Below are positions 7,727 through 15,247 of a DNA stretch of 64,000 nt, one piece after another. Source of the DNA: Subtercola boreus (lineage in GTDB: Bacteria; Actinomycetota; Actinomycetes; Actinomycetales; Microbacteriaceae); assembly GCF_003399645.1 (NCBI RefSeq), contig NZ_NBXD01000002.1, forward strand, positions 248,001 through 312,000. The letters are read 5' to 3'. The translations under genes were made by a program, and so were the position numbers. The notes under the pieces are model-generated. The model worked only from the letters and a program-made list of their open reading frames with translations. It ran no database searches and was not told the origin of the DNA. Numbering within the stretch: position 1 is the stretch's first letter; each line of letters begins with the position of its first letter.

Positions 7727-8923
7727 GCGGAGGCACACCTGCGTGAAGACCACGTCGTTGAGCACCTCGACGCCGGGCAGCTCGACGAGCCCTTCCGCGA
7801 GTGCGCGGGCCGTCGTCGCGAGGCGGTCGACCATGGCGATCGTGCCTTCGGTTCCCAGGGAGCGGAGCGCGGCCCAGACTGTGGTCGCCCGGGCCCGCCT
7901 GGACATCTCGGGAACCCGCTCGAACGGATCGGTCGACCCGGCGGCATCCTGAATCAGATAGCTCGTATGGGTGCCGAACGCCGAGCGGAGAACCTCGGGG
8001 TGCGCCACGATCGCCACGCCGCAGTCATAGGGAACGTTGAGCGTCTTATGCGCATCCGTCGCCTAGGAATCGGCGAGCGTCATGCCCTTCGCGAGACCGC
8101 CGAGGCGCTCGCTGATGCCGGCCCAGAGCCCGAAGGCACCGTCGATATGAACCCAGGCACCGTGCTCGTGGGCGAGGGAGATGGCCTCCTCGAAGGGATC
8201 GAAGGCTCCCGAATGGAGGTTCCCCGCCTGCAGGCAGACGATGACGGGGCCCCCGACGCTCTGCAGTGCGGTATCGAGGGAACGGGCATCCATTCGCCCC
8301 TGTTCGTCTGCCTCCACGACCACCGGGGTTCCGAGGGCGAGGTAGCGAAGCGCCAGGTCGACGGAGGCGTGCCGCTCGGCACCGACGATCACGGTGATGC
8401 GGGGAGCGCCGGTGAGTCCGTGGGCGTTAAGGTCGTAGCCGACATCGGCGAGAACCTTCTCACGGCCGCAGGCGAGGCCGACGAAGTTCGCCATGGTGGC
8501 GCCGGTGGTGGAGCCGACGCCACAGTCGGCCGGAAAGCCGAAGAGGTCGATCAGCCATCGGGCTGCGGTCTCTTCGATGGCGGCGGTCGCGGGGGTCGCG
8601 TAGCGCATGGCCGAGTTCTGGTCCCAGGCGCTGACCAGGCAGTCTGCGGCGAGCGCCGCGGGCAGGGTGCCGCCGATCACCCAGCCGTAGAACCGGCCGG
8701 AGGGCATGGCCATGAGGCCCGGTTCGACCAGCCGCGCCAGCTCGTCGATCACTTCGGAGGGGTCGAGAGGGCCCGCCTGCAGGGGCCCGGCGAAGTCGGC
8801 CGACAGGTCAGCGACATTCCTCCGTGGCCCGATGGGCCGGTCGGGCACCGATTCGAGCCAGGCGAGTGCATGCTCTTGAGCGCGGCTGAGCGCGGGTTCG
8901 AAGTAGTCTCCGTCGATGGACAC
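7727..8923 (-). pseudogene. PLP-dependent decarboxylase/aminotransferase-type pseudogene
   Basis: Reading leftward from ATG 8923, the first 286 codons match group II PLP-dependent decarboxylases: RFYGWVIGGTLPAALAADCL, the PLP-phosphate region TTGATMANFVGLACGREK, and HIDGAFGLWAG with the ring-stacking Asp. A TAG at 8063-8065 then stops translation. The same frame resumes as ATDAHKTLNVPYDCGVAI, which holds the Schiff-base Lys, and runs to about VVFTQVCLR near 7727, where similarity ends well short of the roughly 450-residue family length. The family usually reads SWATD before that Lys, so TGG-to-TAG at one codon explains the stop. Both lesions make it almost certainly inactive. The left boundary is approximate. 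Confidence 0.85.
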
Positions 8924-8997
8924 GGTTAGACAGTAGAACTGCGGGCGCGTCGGGCGCCAGTGTCACTTTCGGCTATGATTGCCGAGGCAACACGTAT

Positions 8998-9087
8998 GGA
9001 GCTGTCGCATAGTTCGGCCTAGTGCACCACCCTGCTAAGGTGGAGTGGGCGTCAAGCCCACCGTGGGTTCAAATCCCACCGGCTCCG
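8998..9087 (+). tRNA. tRNA-Ser (anticodon GCT)
   Basis: Acceptor GGAGCTG (8998-9004) pairs with CGGCTCC (9080-9086, one T-G pair), followed by discriminator G, as in serine tRNAs. The anticodon stem CCACC/GGTGG encloses loop CTGCTAA, anticodon GCT (reads AGC/AGU). A long variable arm (GTGGGCGTCAAGCCCAC) confirms class II. The T arm is GTGGG-TTCAAAT-CCCAC. CCA is not encoded. A TATGAT box at 8974-8979 may be its -10. Confidence 0.95.
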
Positions 9088-9109
9088 CACTTCTGGCTTC
9101 GGCCACGAA

Positions 9110-9143
9110 AAACCCCCTCCGGTCCAGGCCGTCGAGGGGGTTT
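9110..9143 (+). terminator. Rho-independent-type terminator after tRNA-Ser
   Basis: AAACCCCCTC (9110-9119) pairs perfectly with GAGGGGGTTT (9134-9143). It lies 23 bases after the tRNA and also downstream of the convergent pgi gene, so it may work in both directions. Confidence 0.75.
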
Positions 9144-9188
9144 CCTCGTTGGTCGCGCGCTATCCGCAGCCAGCGCCGACCGCGAGCC

Positions 9189-10925
9189 TCAGCTGCTGGC
9201 GTTCCGCAGCTCGAGGTACTTCGCGATCAGCGAGGCGGTCGAGGAGTCCTGCTCGGCAAGCGCCTTCTCGTCACCACCGACGGCCGGCGTGACCTGCAGG
9301 GCGAGCTGCTTGCCGAGCTCCACACCCCATTGGTCGAACGAGTCGATGCCCCAGATCGTGCCCTCGGTGAACACGATGTGCTCGTAGAGCGCGATGAGCT
9401 GCCCGACGACGCTCGGCGTGAGCGCGGGGGCCAGGATCGACGTGGTGGGCCGGTTGCCGCTGAACACCCGCGCGGGAACGACCGACTCCGCCGTACCCTC
9501 GGCACGTACTTCGTCGGCCGTCTTGCCGAAGGCCAGCGCCTTGGTCTGTGCGAAGAAGTTCGCCATGAACAGGTCGTGCACATCCTGGCCCGGTGCCACG
9601 GCACCGCCGTCACCGGTCTCATCCTTCAGCGGGTGCGCCGGGTTCGCGATTGCGATGAAGTCCGCGGGAATGAGCCGGGTGCCCTGGTGGATCAGCTGGT
9701 AGAACGCGTGCTGGCCGTTCGTTCCGGGCTCTCCCCAGAAGACCTCGCCCGTGTCGCCGGTCACGGGCGACCCGTCCCACTTCACGGTCTTACCGTTCGA
9801 CTCCATCGTGAGCTGCTGAAGGTAGGCAGGAAACCGGTGCAGGTACTGCGCGTACGGAAGCACCGCATGGCTCTGCGCCTTCAGGAAGTTCGAGTACCAG
9901 ACGTTCAGCAGCCCCATCAGCACGGGCACATTCTGCTCGAGCGGGGTCGTTCGCATGTGCTCGTCGATGGCGTGGAAGCCGGCGAGGAACTCCTTCCAGC
10001 GCGCGGGCCCGACGGCGATGACCACGGAGGTGCCGATCGCCGAGTCGACCGAGTAACGGCCTCCCACCCAGTCCCAGAACCCGAACGCGTTCTTCGGGTC
10101 GATGCCGAACGCCGCGACCTTGTCGAGTGCGGTCGACACGGCGACGAAGTGTTTCGCAACGGCGTTCGTGCGGTCGTCCTCGCTGTCGCCGATGGCTCCG
10201 GATGCCCCGAGCCGCTCCCAGAGCCACTGGCGCGCCAGGCGCGCATTGGTCAGCGTCTCGAGGGTGCCGAAGGTCTTCGATGCGACGATGAAGAGCGTGG
10301 TCTCGGGGTCGAGGTCGGCGGTCTTCTCGTAGATGTCGCTCGGATCGATGTTCGACACGAAACGGCACTGGAGGCCCGCCTGAACGTACGGCTTCAGTGC
10401 CTCGTATACCATCACCGGCCCGAGGTCGGAGCCACCGATGCCGATGTTGACCACGGTCTCGATGCGCTTGCCCGTGACCCCGGTCCACTGACCCGACCGC
10501 ACGTCGTCGGCGAAGGCGTAGACACGGTCGAGCACCTCGTGCACCCCGGCATCGATGTTCTCCCCGTCCACCTCGAAGCCCTCGGGCGGAACCAGCCCGT
10601 CGGCCCCCTTCGGACGGCGGAGGGCGGTGTGCAGAACCGCGCGGCCCTCGGTGACGTTGATGTGTTCGCCAGCGATCATGGCCTGGTAGCGACCGGCGAC
10701 GCCGGCATCCTGGGCCAGCTGCAGCAGGTGACCGAGCACTTCTTCGGTGAGGAACGACTTCGACAGGTCGACGGTGAGGTCGGCGGCCTGGAATGTGTAG
10801 CGCTCGGCGCGTGTGGCGTCGTCGGCGAACCAGGCGCGGAGGTCCGGCGTGAAACCCTCGGCGATGCCGGCGAGCTGTTTCCAGGCCTCGGTCGCTGTGG
10901 AATCGATGGGAACGGATTCTGACAC
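9189..10925 (-). CDS. pgi: Glucose-6-phosphate isomerase
   Basis: Interconverts glucose 6-phosphate and fructose 6-phosphate in glycolysis and gluconeogenesis; cytoplasmic. The 578-residue protein is near the usual bacterial length. Diagnostic blocks include [16 protein letters not shown] near residue 160, [13 protein letters not shown] with the phosphate-binding Ser/Thr cluster, [25 protein letters not shown] near 415, and the C-terminal PGI signature [15 protein letters not shown] near 530. The start [15 protein letters not shown] is supported by a GGGAGAG stretch just upstream on the coding strand. It stands alone, convergent with tRNA-Ser; the next genes to the right read in the same direction but are separated by 83 bases. 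Confidence 0.97.
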   Translation of the reverse strand: MSESVPIDSTATEAWKQLAGIAEGFTPDLRAWFADDATRAERYTFQAADLTVDLSKSFLTEEVLGHLLQLAQDAGVAGRYQAMIAGEHINVTEGRAVLHTALRRPKGADGLVPPEGFEVDGENIDAGVHEVLDRVYAFADDVRSGQWTGVTGKRIETVVNIGIGGSDLGPVMVYEALKPYVQAGLQCRFVSNIDPSDIYEKTADLDPETTLFIVASKTFGTLETLTNARLARQWLWERLGASGAIGDSEDDRTNAVAKHFVAVSTALDKVAAFGIDPKNAFGFWDWVGGRYSVDSAIGTSVVIAVGPARWKEFLAGFHAIDEHMRTTPLEQNVPVLMGLLNVWYSNFLKAQSHAVLPYAQYLHRFPAYLQQLTMESNGKTVKWDGSPVTGDTGEVFWGEPGTNGQHAFYQLIHQGTRLIPADFIAIANPAHPLKDETGDGGAVAPGQDVHDLFMANFFAQTKALAFGKTADEVRAEGTAESVVPARVFSGNRPTTSILAPALTPSVVGQLIALYEHIVFTEGTIWGIDSFDQWGVELGKQLALQVTPAVGGDEKALAEQDSSTASLIAKYLELRNASS

Positions 10926-11008
10926 TGGGCTCTCCCTCTGCGCGGCTGCCGCCCTGTCGCGTGCGGCCCCCTCAAGGGTATTACGCCCGGGCTGCGCTGC
11001 GACTCCAG

Positions 11009-11887
11009 TCAGCCCCGCGCCAGCATCCAGGCGACCACGTCGTCGGTGATCTCGCCGCGGTTCGTCTCGTTGAAGATCTCGTGGCGGGCGCCGGGGTAGA
11101 CCGTCAGCGTCACATCTCTCACGCCCGCCTCGGTGTAGCGGCCGGCGAGAATCCCGACGAGCTGGCCGTGGCCCGAGAGCGGGTCGTCTTCTCCCGAGAC
11201 CACGAGAATGGGCAGGTCTGAACGGATGCCCGCCAGCGCGTCGGGGTCGGCCAGCCGTTCGGCAGCGCTGAAGAGCTGCGGAACGGTGTCGTCAGCGAGG
11301 TCGAACCCGCTGAGCGGATCGGCGACGTAGGCATCCACCTCCGCCTCATCGCGGCTGAGCCATTCGTAACCGGTGCGGTTCTGGAACGCCGCATTGAATG
11401 CCGTGAGCTCCACCGGGCCGTCGCCCGCCGACTCGGCGAGGGCTCCGGCCAGCACGTCGAGCGCGGTCGAACCGGAGAGCACGACACCGTCGTACAGCTC
11501 GGAATCATCGAGCAGCACCTCCTGCGCCGCGAACGACCCCATCGAGTGGGCCACCAGGTAGAGCGGGAGCCCGGGGTGCGACGCGCGGATCGCTCGGCCG
11601 AACTGCACCATGTCGGCGACCAGCCCCGGCCAGGCGCCGACGCCAAAGGCCCCGAGCGGTGTCGCGTCGTCGATCGAGCCTCCGTGACCCCGGTGATCGT
11701 TTGCGTACACCTCGTAGCCCGCTGCGTTCAGGTCGAGGGCGAGCCGGTCGTAGCGCGCGGCGTGCTCTGCGACGCCATGGGCCAGCTGCACGACGCCGCG
11801 CGGCGGCTCGGCGTCGGTACTCCAGTGGGAGGTCGCAATGCGCAGGCCGTCAGCCTCCGAGACGAACGCGGACGATTTCATGGACAT
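11009..11887 (-). CDS. Alpha/beta hydrolase, monoacylglycerol-lipase-like
   Basis: From ATG 11887 ([14 protein letters not shown]) the protein is 292 residues; the frame is open much further upstream, but this start begins the hydrolase fold correctly. It has the serine aminopeptidase/monoglyceride lipase pattern: [38 protein letters not shown] near residue 113 (nucleophile Ser), [15 protein letters not shown] (acid Asp) and [11 protein letters not shown] near the end (catalytic His). The expected substrates are monoacylglycerols or lysophospholipids; the real substrate is unknown. It follows the RibD-type reductase gene with a 5-base gap and is probably translated from the same mRNA. Confidence 0.88.
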   Translation of the reverse strand: MSMKSSAFVSEADGLRIATSHWSTDAEPPRGVVQLAHGVAEHAARYDRLALDLNAAGYEVYANDHRGHGGSIDDATPLGAFGVGAWPGLVADMVQFGRAIRASHPGLPLYLVAHSMGSFAAQEVLLDDSELYDGVVLSGSTALDVLAGALAESAGDGPVELTAFNAAFQNRTGYEWLSRDEAEVDAYVADPLSGFDLADDTVPQLFSAAERLADPDALAGIRSDLPILVVSGEDDPLSGHGQLVGILAGRYTEAGVRDVTLTVYPGARHEIFNETNRGEITDDVVAWMLARG

Positions 11888-11892
11888 TCTCT

Positions 11893-12447
11893 CTACTCGG
11901 TGGGGCGGAGCGCATAGGTCAGCACGGCGTTCCCCTTGCTCGTGATGTTCGACCGCAGGAGTTCGAGCCGCGTTGTCGCATCCGTCTTCTCGAAGAGGTG
12001 CTGGCCCGAACCCGCGACCACCGGATGGATCATCAGAGTCAGTTCGTCGAGCAACCCGCCGAAGAGCAGCTGGCGCACGAGCGAAATACTCGAGAACACC
12101 GAGATGTCGCCCCCCTCGGTCTGCTTCAGTTCGGTGAGGAAGGTGCTCAGGTCGCCGTCGATGAGGGTCGCGTTCTGCCAGGTGAGCGGGCCGCTGAGCG
12201 TTCTCGAGGCCACGAACTTCTCGATCGGATTGATGAACGCACCGAACGGGTCGTCGGCGGGGGCGCTGGGCCAGTAGTCCGACCACTGCTCGTACCCGAT
12301 TCTGCCGAGCACCGCCGTCTGCACGGAGCCCATCATGGCTCCCATCTGTGCACCGAGTTGCTCGTCGAAGCTGTCGAACTGCCAGAGGTTGGGTGACTCG
12401 ACGACTCCATCGACAGACATGAAAAGCCCGGCGGTGAGTTTGCGCAT
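11893..12447 (-). CDS. Dihydrofolate reductase family protein (RibD C-terminal domain)
   Basis: A 184-residue single-domain reductase of the RibD_C superfamily. It begins MRKLTAGLFMSVDGVVESP, the standard N-terminus of these NADPH-dependent reductases, and contains GRIGYEQWSDYWP, FVASRTLSGPLTW and FSSISLVRQLLFGGLLDELTLMIHPVVAGSG, the conserved cofactor-binding and C-terminal strands. Members are close to riboflavin-pathway and dihydrofolate reductases, but stand-alone actinobacterial copies have no assigned substrate. It is the first gene of a two-gene leftward unit with the lipase-like hydrolase. It is divergent from the DD-carboxypeptidase, leaving a 116-base promoter region at 12448-12563. 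Confidence 0.88.
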   Translation of the reverse strand: MRKLTAGLFMSVDGVVESPNLWQFDSFDEQLGAQMGAMMGSVQTAVLGRIGYEQWSDYWPSAPADDPFGAFINPIEKFVASRTLSGPLTWQNATLIDGDLSTFLTELKQTEGGDISVFSSISLVRQLLFGGLLDELTLMIHPVVAGSGQHLFEKTDATTRLELLRSNITSKGNAVLTYALRPTE

Positions 12448-12563
12448 GAGGTGTCTCCTTCGACAGCTGCGGTGGTGTCTTCCAGCATGCCGCAGGATGG
12501 TGCCGCGGCGAAAGGCGGCGCCGCTGACGGATGCTCGCCAGCTGTGCCGCGTAACATGACGCT

Positions 12564-13796
12564 GTGCCCCCGACCCGCCGACAGCTCGTTGTTCGCCGGA
12601 GCGTCGCCCTGATCATCCTGTTGCTCGTCGTGGTCGCGGGAATCTACGTTCCCGTGGTGCTGACGGCGCCCCTGCCGGCCGCAGCCGAGACGCTCGACCT
12701 GCCCGCGATCGAGGCGCAGCCCGCTGCGGTGGTCGCAACCCCCGCCCAGGGCTCGAGTGCGATCGCGCTGCAGGGGTCGACCGAGCTGTTGGCCACAAGC
12801 GGAGAGACGGGGTCGGTCCCCATCGCCAGTGTCACGAAGATTCTCACGGCTCTGGTCGTGCTCGACGCCAAGCCGCTGACCCTCGATGACAACGGCCCGA
12901 GCATCACCATGAGCGCCACGGACCTCGGCTTCCTCGACTCGACGCGGGCCGTCGGTGGGTCGTACGTCCTCGTCAACGTGGGGCAGGTGCTGACCGAACG
13001 GCAGGTCATCGACATCATGCTGCTCGAATCAGCCAACAACTACAGCGAGACCCTTGTCACCTGGGCCTTTGGATCGATCCCGAACTACCTGATCGCCGCG
13101 CAGGCATATATCCAGGCACACGGCCTCACCGGCACGAGCGTCGTCGATTCGAGCGGACTCGATCCCCGAAGTGTGAGCACGACCACCGATCTGCTCACGC
13201 TGGCCTCCCTTGCCCTCGACCACCCCGTGCTCGCCGCAGTGGTCTCGACGAAGACCGAGAACATCGCGGATCTCGACCAGCTCGACAACACCAATACGCT
13301 GCTCGGAACCGACGGCATCGATGGCCTCAAGACGGGAACCACCGACGAGGCGGGGTCATGCCTGCTGTTTTCCGCCGAGTTCACCGTGCCCGGGTCATCG
13401 ACGCCGCAGAGCATCGTCGGCGTGGTGCTGGGAGCGGCGACCTCCGAGTCCGCGCGGCAGTCGGTGAGCGCGCTGCTCGACAGTACGAAGGCCGGGTTTA
13501 ACGACGTCGTGCTCGCGTCTGCCGGCCAGGTGGTCGGCAGCTATACGACGGCCTGGGGGGCGGCGCAAACGATCGTCGTGACTCAGGATGTCTCCACGGT
13601 TCTGTTCTCGAACGCCCCCGTGAGCGTGAGGGCCGACCCGGCGGCCCTCGCCGGCACGGAGGCGGGAACACCTGCGGGCGAGCTGCGCCTCACCGCGGGC
13701 GCGTCGGACGTCACGGTTCCGCTCGCCCTGGCGGGCGAGCTTCCAGGGCCCGACCCGTGGTGGCGACTCACACACCCGGGCGAGCTGCTGGGCTGA
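12564..13796 (+). CDS. Serine-type D-Ala-D-Ala carboxypeptidase, membrane-anchored (PBP5-like)
   Basis: Trims the terminal D-Ala from peptidoglycan stem peptides outside the membrane. The 410-residue protein starts at GTG 12564, with an Arg-rich N-terminus and one hydrophobic segment (SVALIILLLVVVAGIYVPVV) that acts as signal anchor. All three penicillin-binding motifs are present: SVTK at residue 89 (nucleophile Ser), SAN near 156 and KTGTTD near 256. The last 110 residues form an all-beta C-terminal domain. Its 3' end overlaps the convergent ogt gene by 29 bases, so the two transcripts are antisense there. Confidence 0.93.
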   Translation: MPPTRRQLVVRRSVALIILLLVVVAGIYVPVVLTAPLPAAAETLDLPAIEAQPAAVVATPAQGSSAIALQGSTELLATSGETGSVPIASVTKILTALVVLDAKPLTLDDNGPSITMSATDLGFLDSTRAVGGSYVLVNVGQVLTERQVIDIMLLESANNYSETLVTWAFGSIPNYLIAAQAYIQAHGLTGTSVVDSSGLDPRSVSTTTDLLTLASLALDHPVLAAVVSTKTENIADLDQLDNTNTLLGTDGIDGLKTGTTDEAGSCLLFSAEFTVPGSSTPQSIVGVVLGAATSESARQSVSALLDSTKAGFNDVVLASAGQVVGSYTTAWGAAQTIVVTQDVSTVLFSNAPVSVRADPAALAGTEAGTPAGELRLTAGASDVTVPLALAGELPGPDPWWRLTHPGELLG

Positions 13797-14427
13797 CGCC
13801 GGCGCCCGCCGACTCGAGTTCGAGCAGTGCCGCCTTCGCCGCGAGACCGCCGATGTAACCGCCGAGACTGCCATCGGAGCGCAACACCCGGTGGCACGGC
13901 ACGACCACGGGCAGCGGATTGGTGGCGCACGCCGATCCCACCGCGCGCACCGCCTGCGGGTTGCCGACCAGTGCAGCGACCTCTTTGTAGGTCTCGGTGC
14001 TCCCGTAGGCGATGTCGGGCAGGTGCTGTTGCACGAGCCGGCGGAATCCACTCGAAAGCGAGGGATCGAGGGGCACGTCGAACGCCCGGCGGGTACCGGC
14101 GAAGTACTGCTCGAGTTCTGCGGCTACGGTGTCGAGTCGCCGAGGCGCCCGGAGGATGCGCGCGCTGATCCTCTGCGAAAGCGTCTCCAGCACGGCATCG
14201 TGGTCTTCGACGGCGTAGGCGACACGAACCAGCCCCCTGTCGCTGGCGGCGAGGAGCAGTGAGCCGACGGGGGAGTCGACCGTGGTGTATGCCAGATCGA
14301 GCATATGTGCGTCCTGGGCCCGTCGCTCGAGGAGGAGATGCAGCTCGGTGATCGATGCCTCGAGTTCCGCGAGCTCGTCGGTGCTGGGCGCCAGAAGATC
14401 GAGATTCTCTGCAGCGGGGTCGTTCAC
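13768..14427 (-). CDS. ogt: Methylated-DNA--protein-cysteine S-methyltransferase
   Basis: Suicide repair protein that removes methyl groups from O6-methylguanine. The C-terminal part carries the active-site motif VVPCHRVLRSDGSLGGY (acceptor Cys near residue 178), and SGFRRLVQQHLPDIAYGSTETYKEVA is the winged-helix DNA-binding segment. The N-terminal 55 residues before SPVGSLLLAASDRGL form a helical extension (STDELAELEASITELHLLLERR) that is not typical of Ogt and could be a partner-binding or anti-sigma-like helix. Its ATG overlaps the stop of the upstream ECF sigma gene by 4 bases, so translation is coupled. Confidence 0.93.
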   Translation of the reverse strand: MNDPAAENLDLLAPSTDELAELEASITELHLLLERRAQDAHMLDLAYTTVDSPVGSLLLAASDRGLVRVAYAVEDHDAVLETLSQRISARILRAPRRLDTVAAELEQYFAGTRRAFDVPLDPSLSSGFRRLVQQHLPDIAYGSTETYKEVAALVGNPQAVRAVGSACATNPLPVVVPCHRVLRSDGSLGGYIGGLAAKAALLELESAGAGVSPAARPGV

Positions 14428-14996
14428 GGTTTCTGGCCTTTCGTTCGGGATGACGGATGACCGCCGGACTGTTCATGCGAGTAGACCCGTCGCAGGGCCT
14501 TCACCCCGTCGGAGGAGGCACGGCGTGCGGCCTCGACCGACCCGCCCAGCAGCTCGGCGACTTCGGCGAACGGCAGCCCGCCGAGGTAGTGGTAGGCGAC
14601 GGCCTGTCTCTGCTTGTCGGGGAGGGCGCCGACGGCCTGCCAGAGCGCGACCCGGTCGTGCGGGTCGGTGCTGTCGTCGCCGGCTCCACCGGTGAGAGCG
14701 CTGCTGCCGACCGATACCCGTTCCGGCAGCTCCCCGACCGCAACGGGTTGCCGGCCCCGCTGCCGGGTGACGTCGATCGCCTTGCGGTGGGCGATGGTCA
14801 CCAGCCACGCTTCGACGTTCGCGTCGGGCGGCAGCTCAGGGTAGGCCTTCAGTGCAGAGAGGAATGTCTCCGACCATGCGTCGTCGGCGTCGTGCACCCC
14901 GAGTACCGCACGGCAAACCCTCAGCACGGTGGTGCCGTGCGCGGCGACGATCTTCTCGAAGGGCTGTTTCGTGTTCATCACTGGGTAGACGCTCAC
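14424..14996 (-). CDS. ECF-type RNA polymerase sigma factor
   Basis: A 190-residue two-domain sigma factor (184 if it starts at ATG 14978, MNTKQPFEK). Region 2: VLRVCRAVLGVHDADDAWSE and ETFLSALKAYPELPPDANVEAWLVTIAHRKAID, with the DA-x-W/ETF core. Region 4: LPDKQRQAVAYHYLGGLPFAEVAELLGGSVEAARRASSDGVKALR, a helix-turn-helix for the -35 element. It overlaps ogt by the tetranucleotide ATGA. Sigma-ogt pairs occur in other actinobacteria, where the two are co-expressed. No separate anti-sigma gene is seen. Alkylation damage as signal is inference from the partner. Confidence 0.92.
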   Translation of the reverse strand: MSVYPVMNTKQPFEKIVAAHGTTVLRVCRAVLGVHDADDAWSETFLSALKAYPELPPDANVEAWLVTIAHRKAIDVTRQRGRQPVAVGELPERVSVGSSALTGGAGDDSTDPHDRVALWQAVGALPDKQRQAVAYHYLGGLPFAEVAELLGGSVEAARRASSDGVKALRRVYSHEQSGGHPSSRTKGQKP

Positions 14997-15033
14997 CTTG
15001 ATCGAAACGTGAGGTCAACCGTAGCGGTGATCC

Positions 15034-15047
15034 TGTGAGCACTCACA
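15034..15047. promoter_or_regulatory. Palindrome between the sigma gene and the nuclease gene
   Basis: TGTGAG at 15034-15039 and CTCACA at 15042-15047 form a 6-bp inverted repeat with a 2-base centre, 38 bases upstream of the sigma-factor start and 200 bases before the nuclease start. It may be an operator. No regulator can be named. Confidence 0.35.
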
Positions 15048-15247
15048 CCGTTATGAAATCGTGACCCGCGAACGGGGGGTGGCAAATCGCCGGAATGACG
15101 CGGATGTTCGACCGCCGTGAACGACTCGGTGAACATCTCGGGTCGAGAACGACTCCGTCGGTCATGCACAGGACACCTGGATTTTGCAGGCTGGTCGAAG
15201 CGCCGCGTCAGCAGCGCGCACGAATCCGAGATCGAGGAGATCCGCCG

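Noticed and set aside
7646-8929. Long open frame on the plus strand opposite the decarboxylase pseudogene
   Set aside because: Its protein lacks any domain pattern and its frame mirrors the codon periodicity of the minus-strand gene; a GC-driven antisense frame.
9045-10922. 625-codon plus-strand frame covering pgi
   Set aside because: pgi on the minus strand is certain; the antisense frame has no motifs and begins inside tRNA-Ser.
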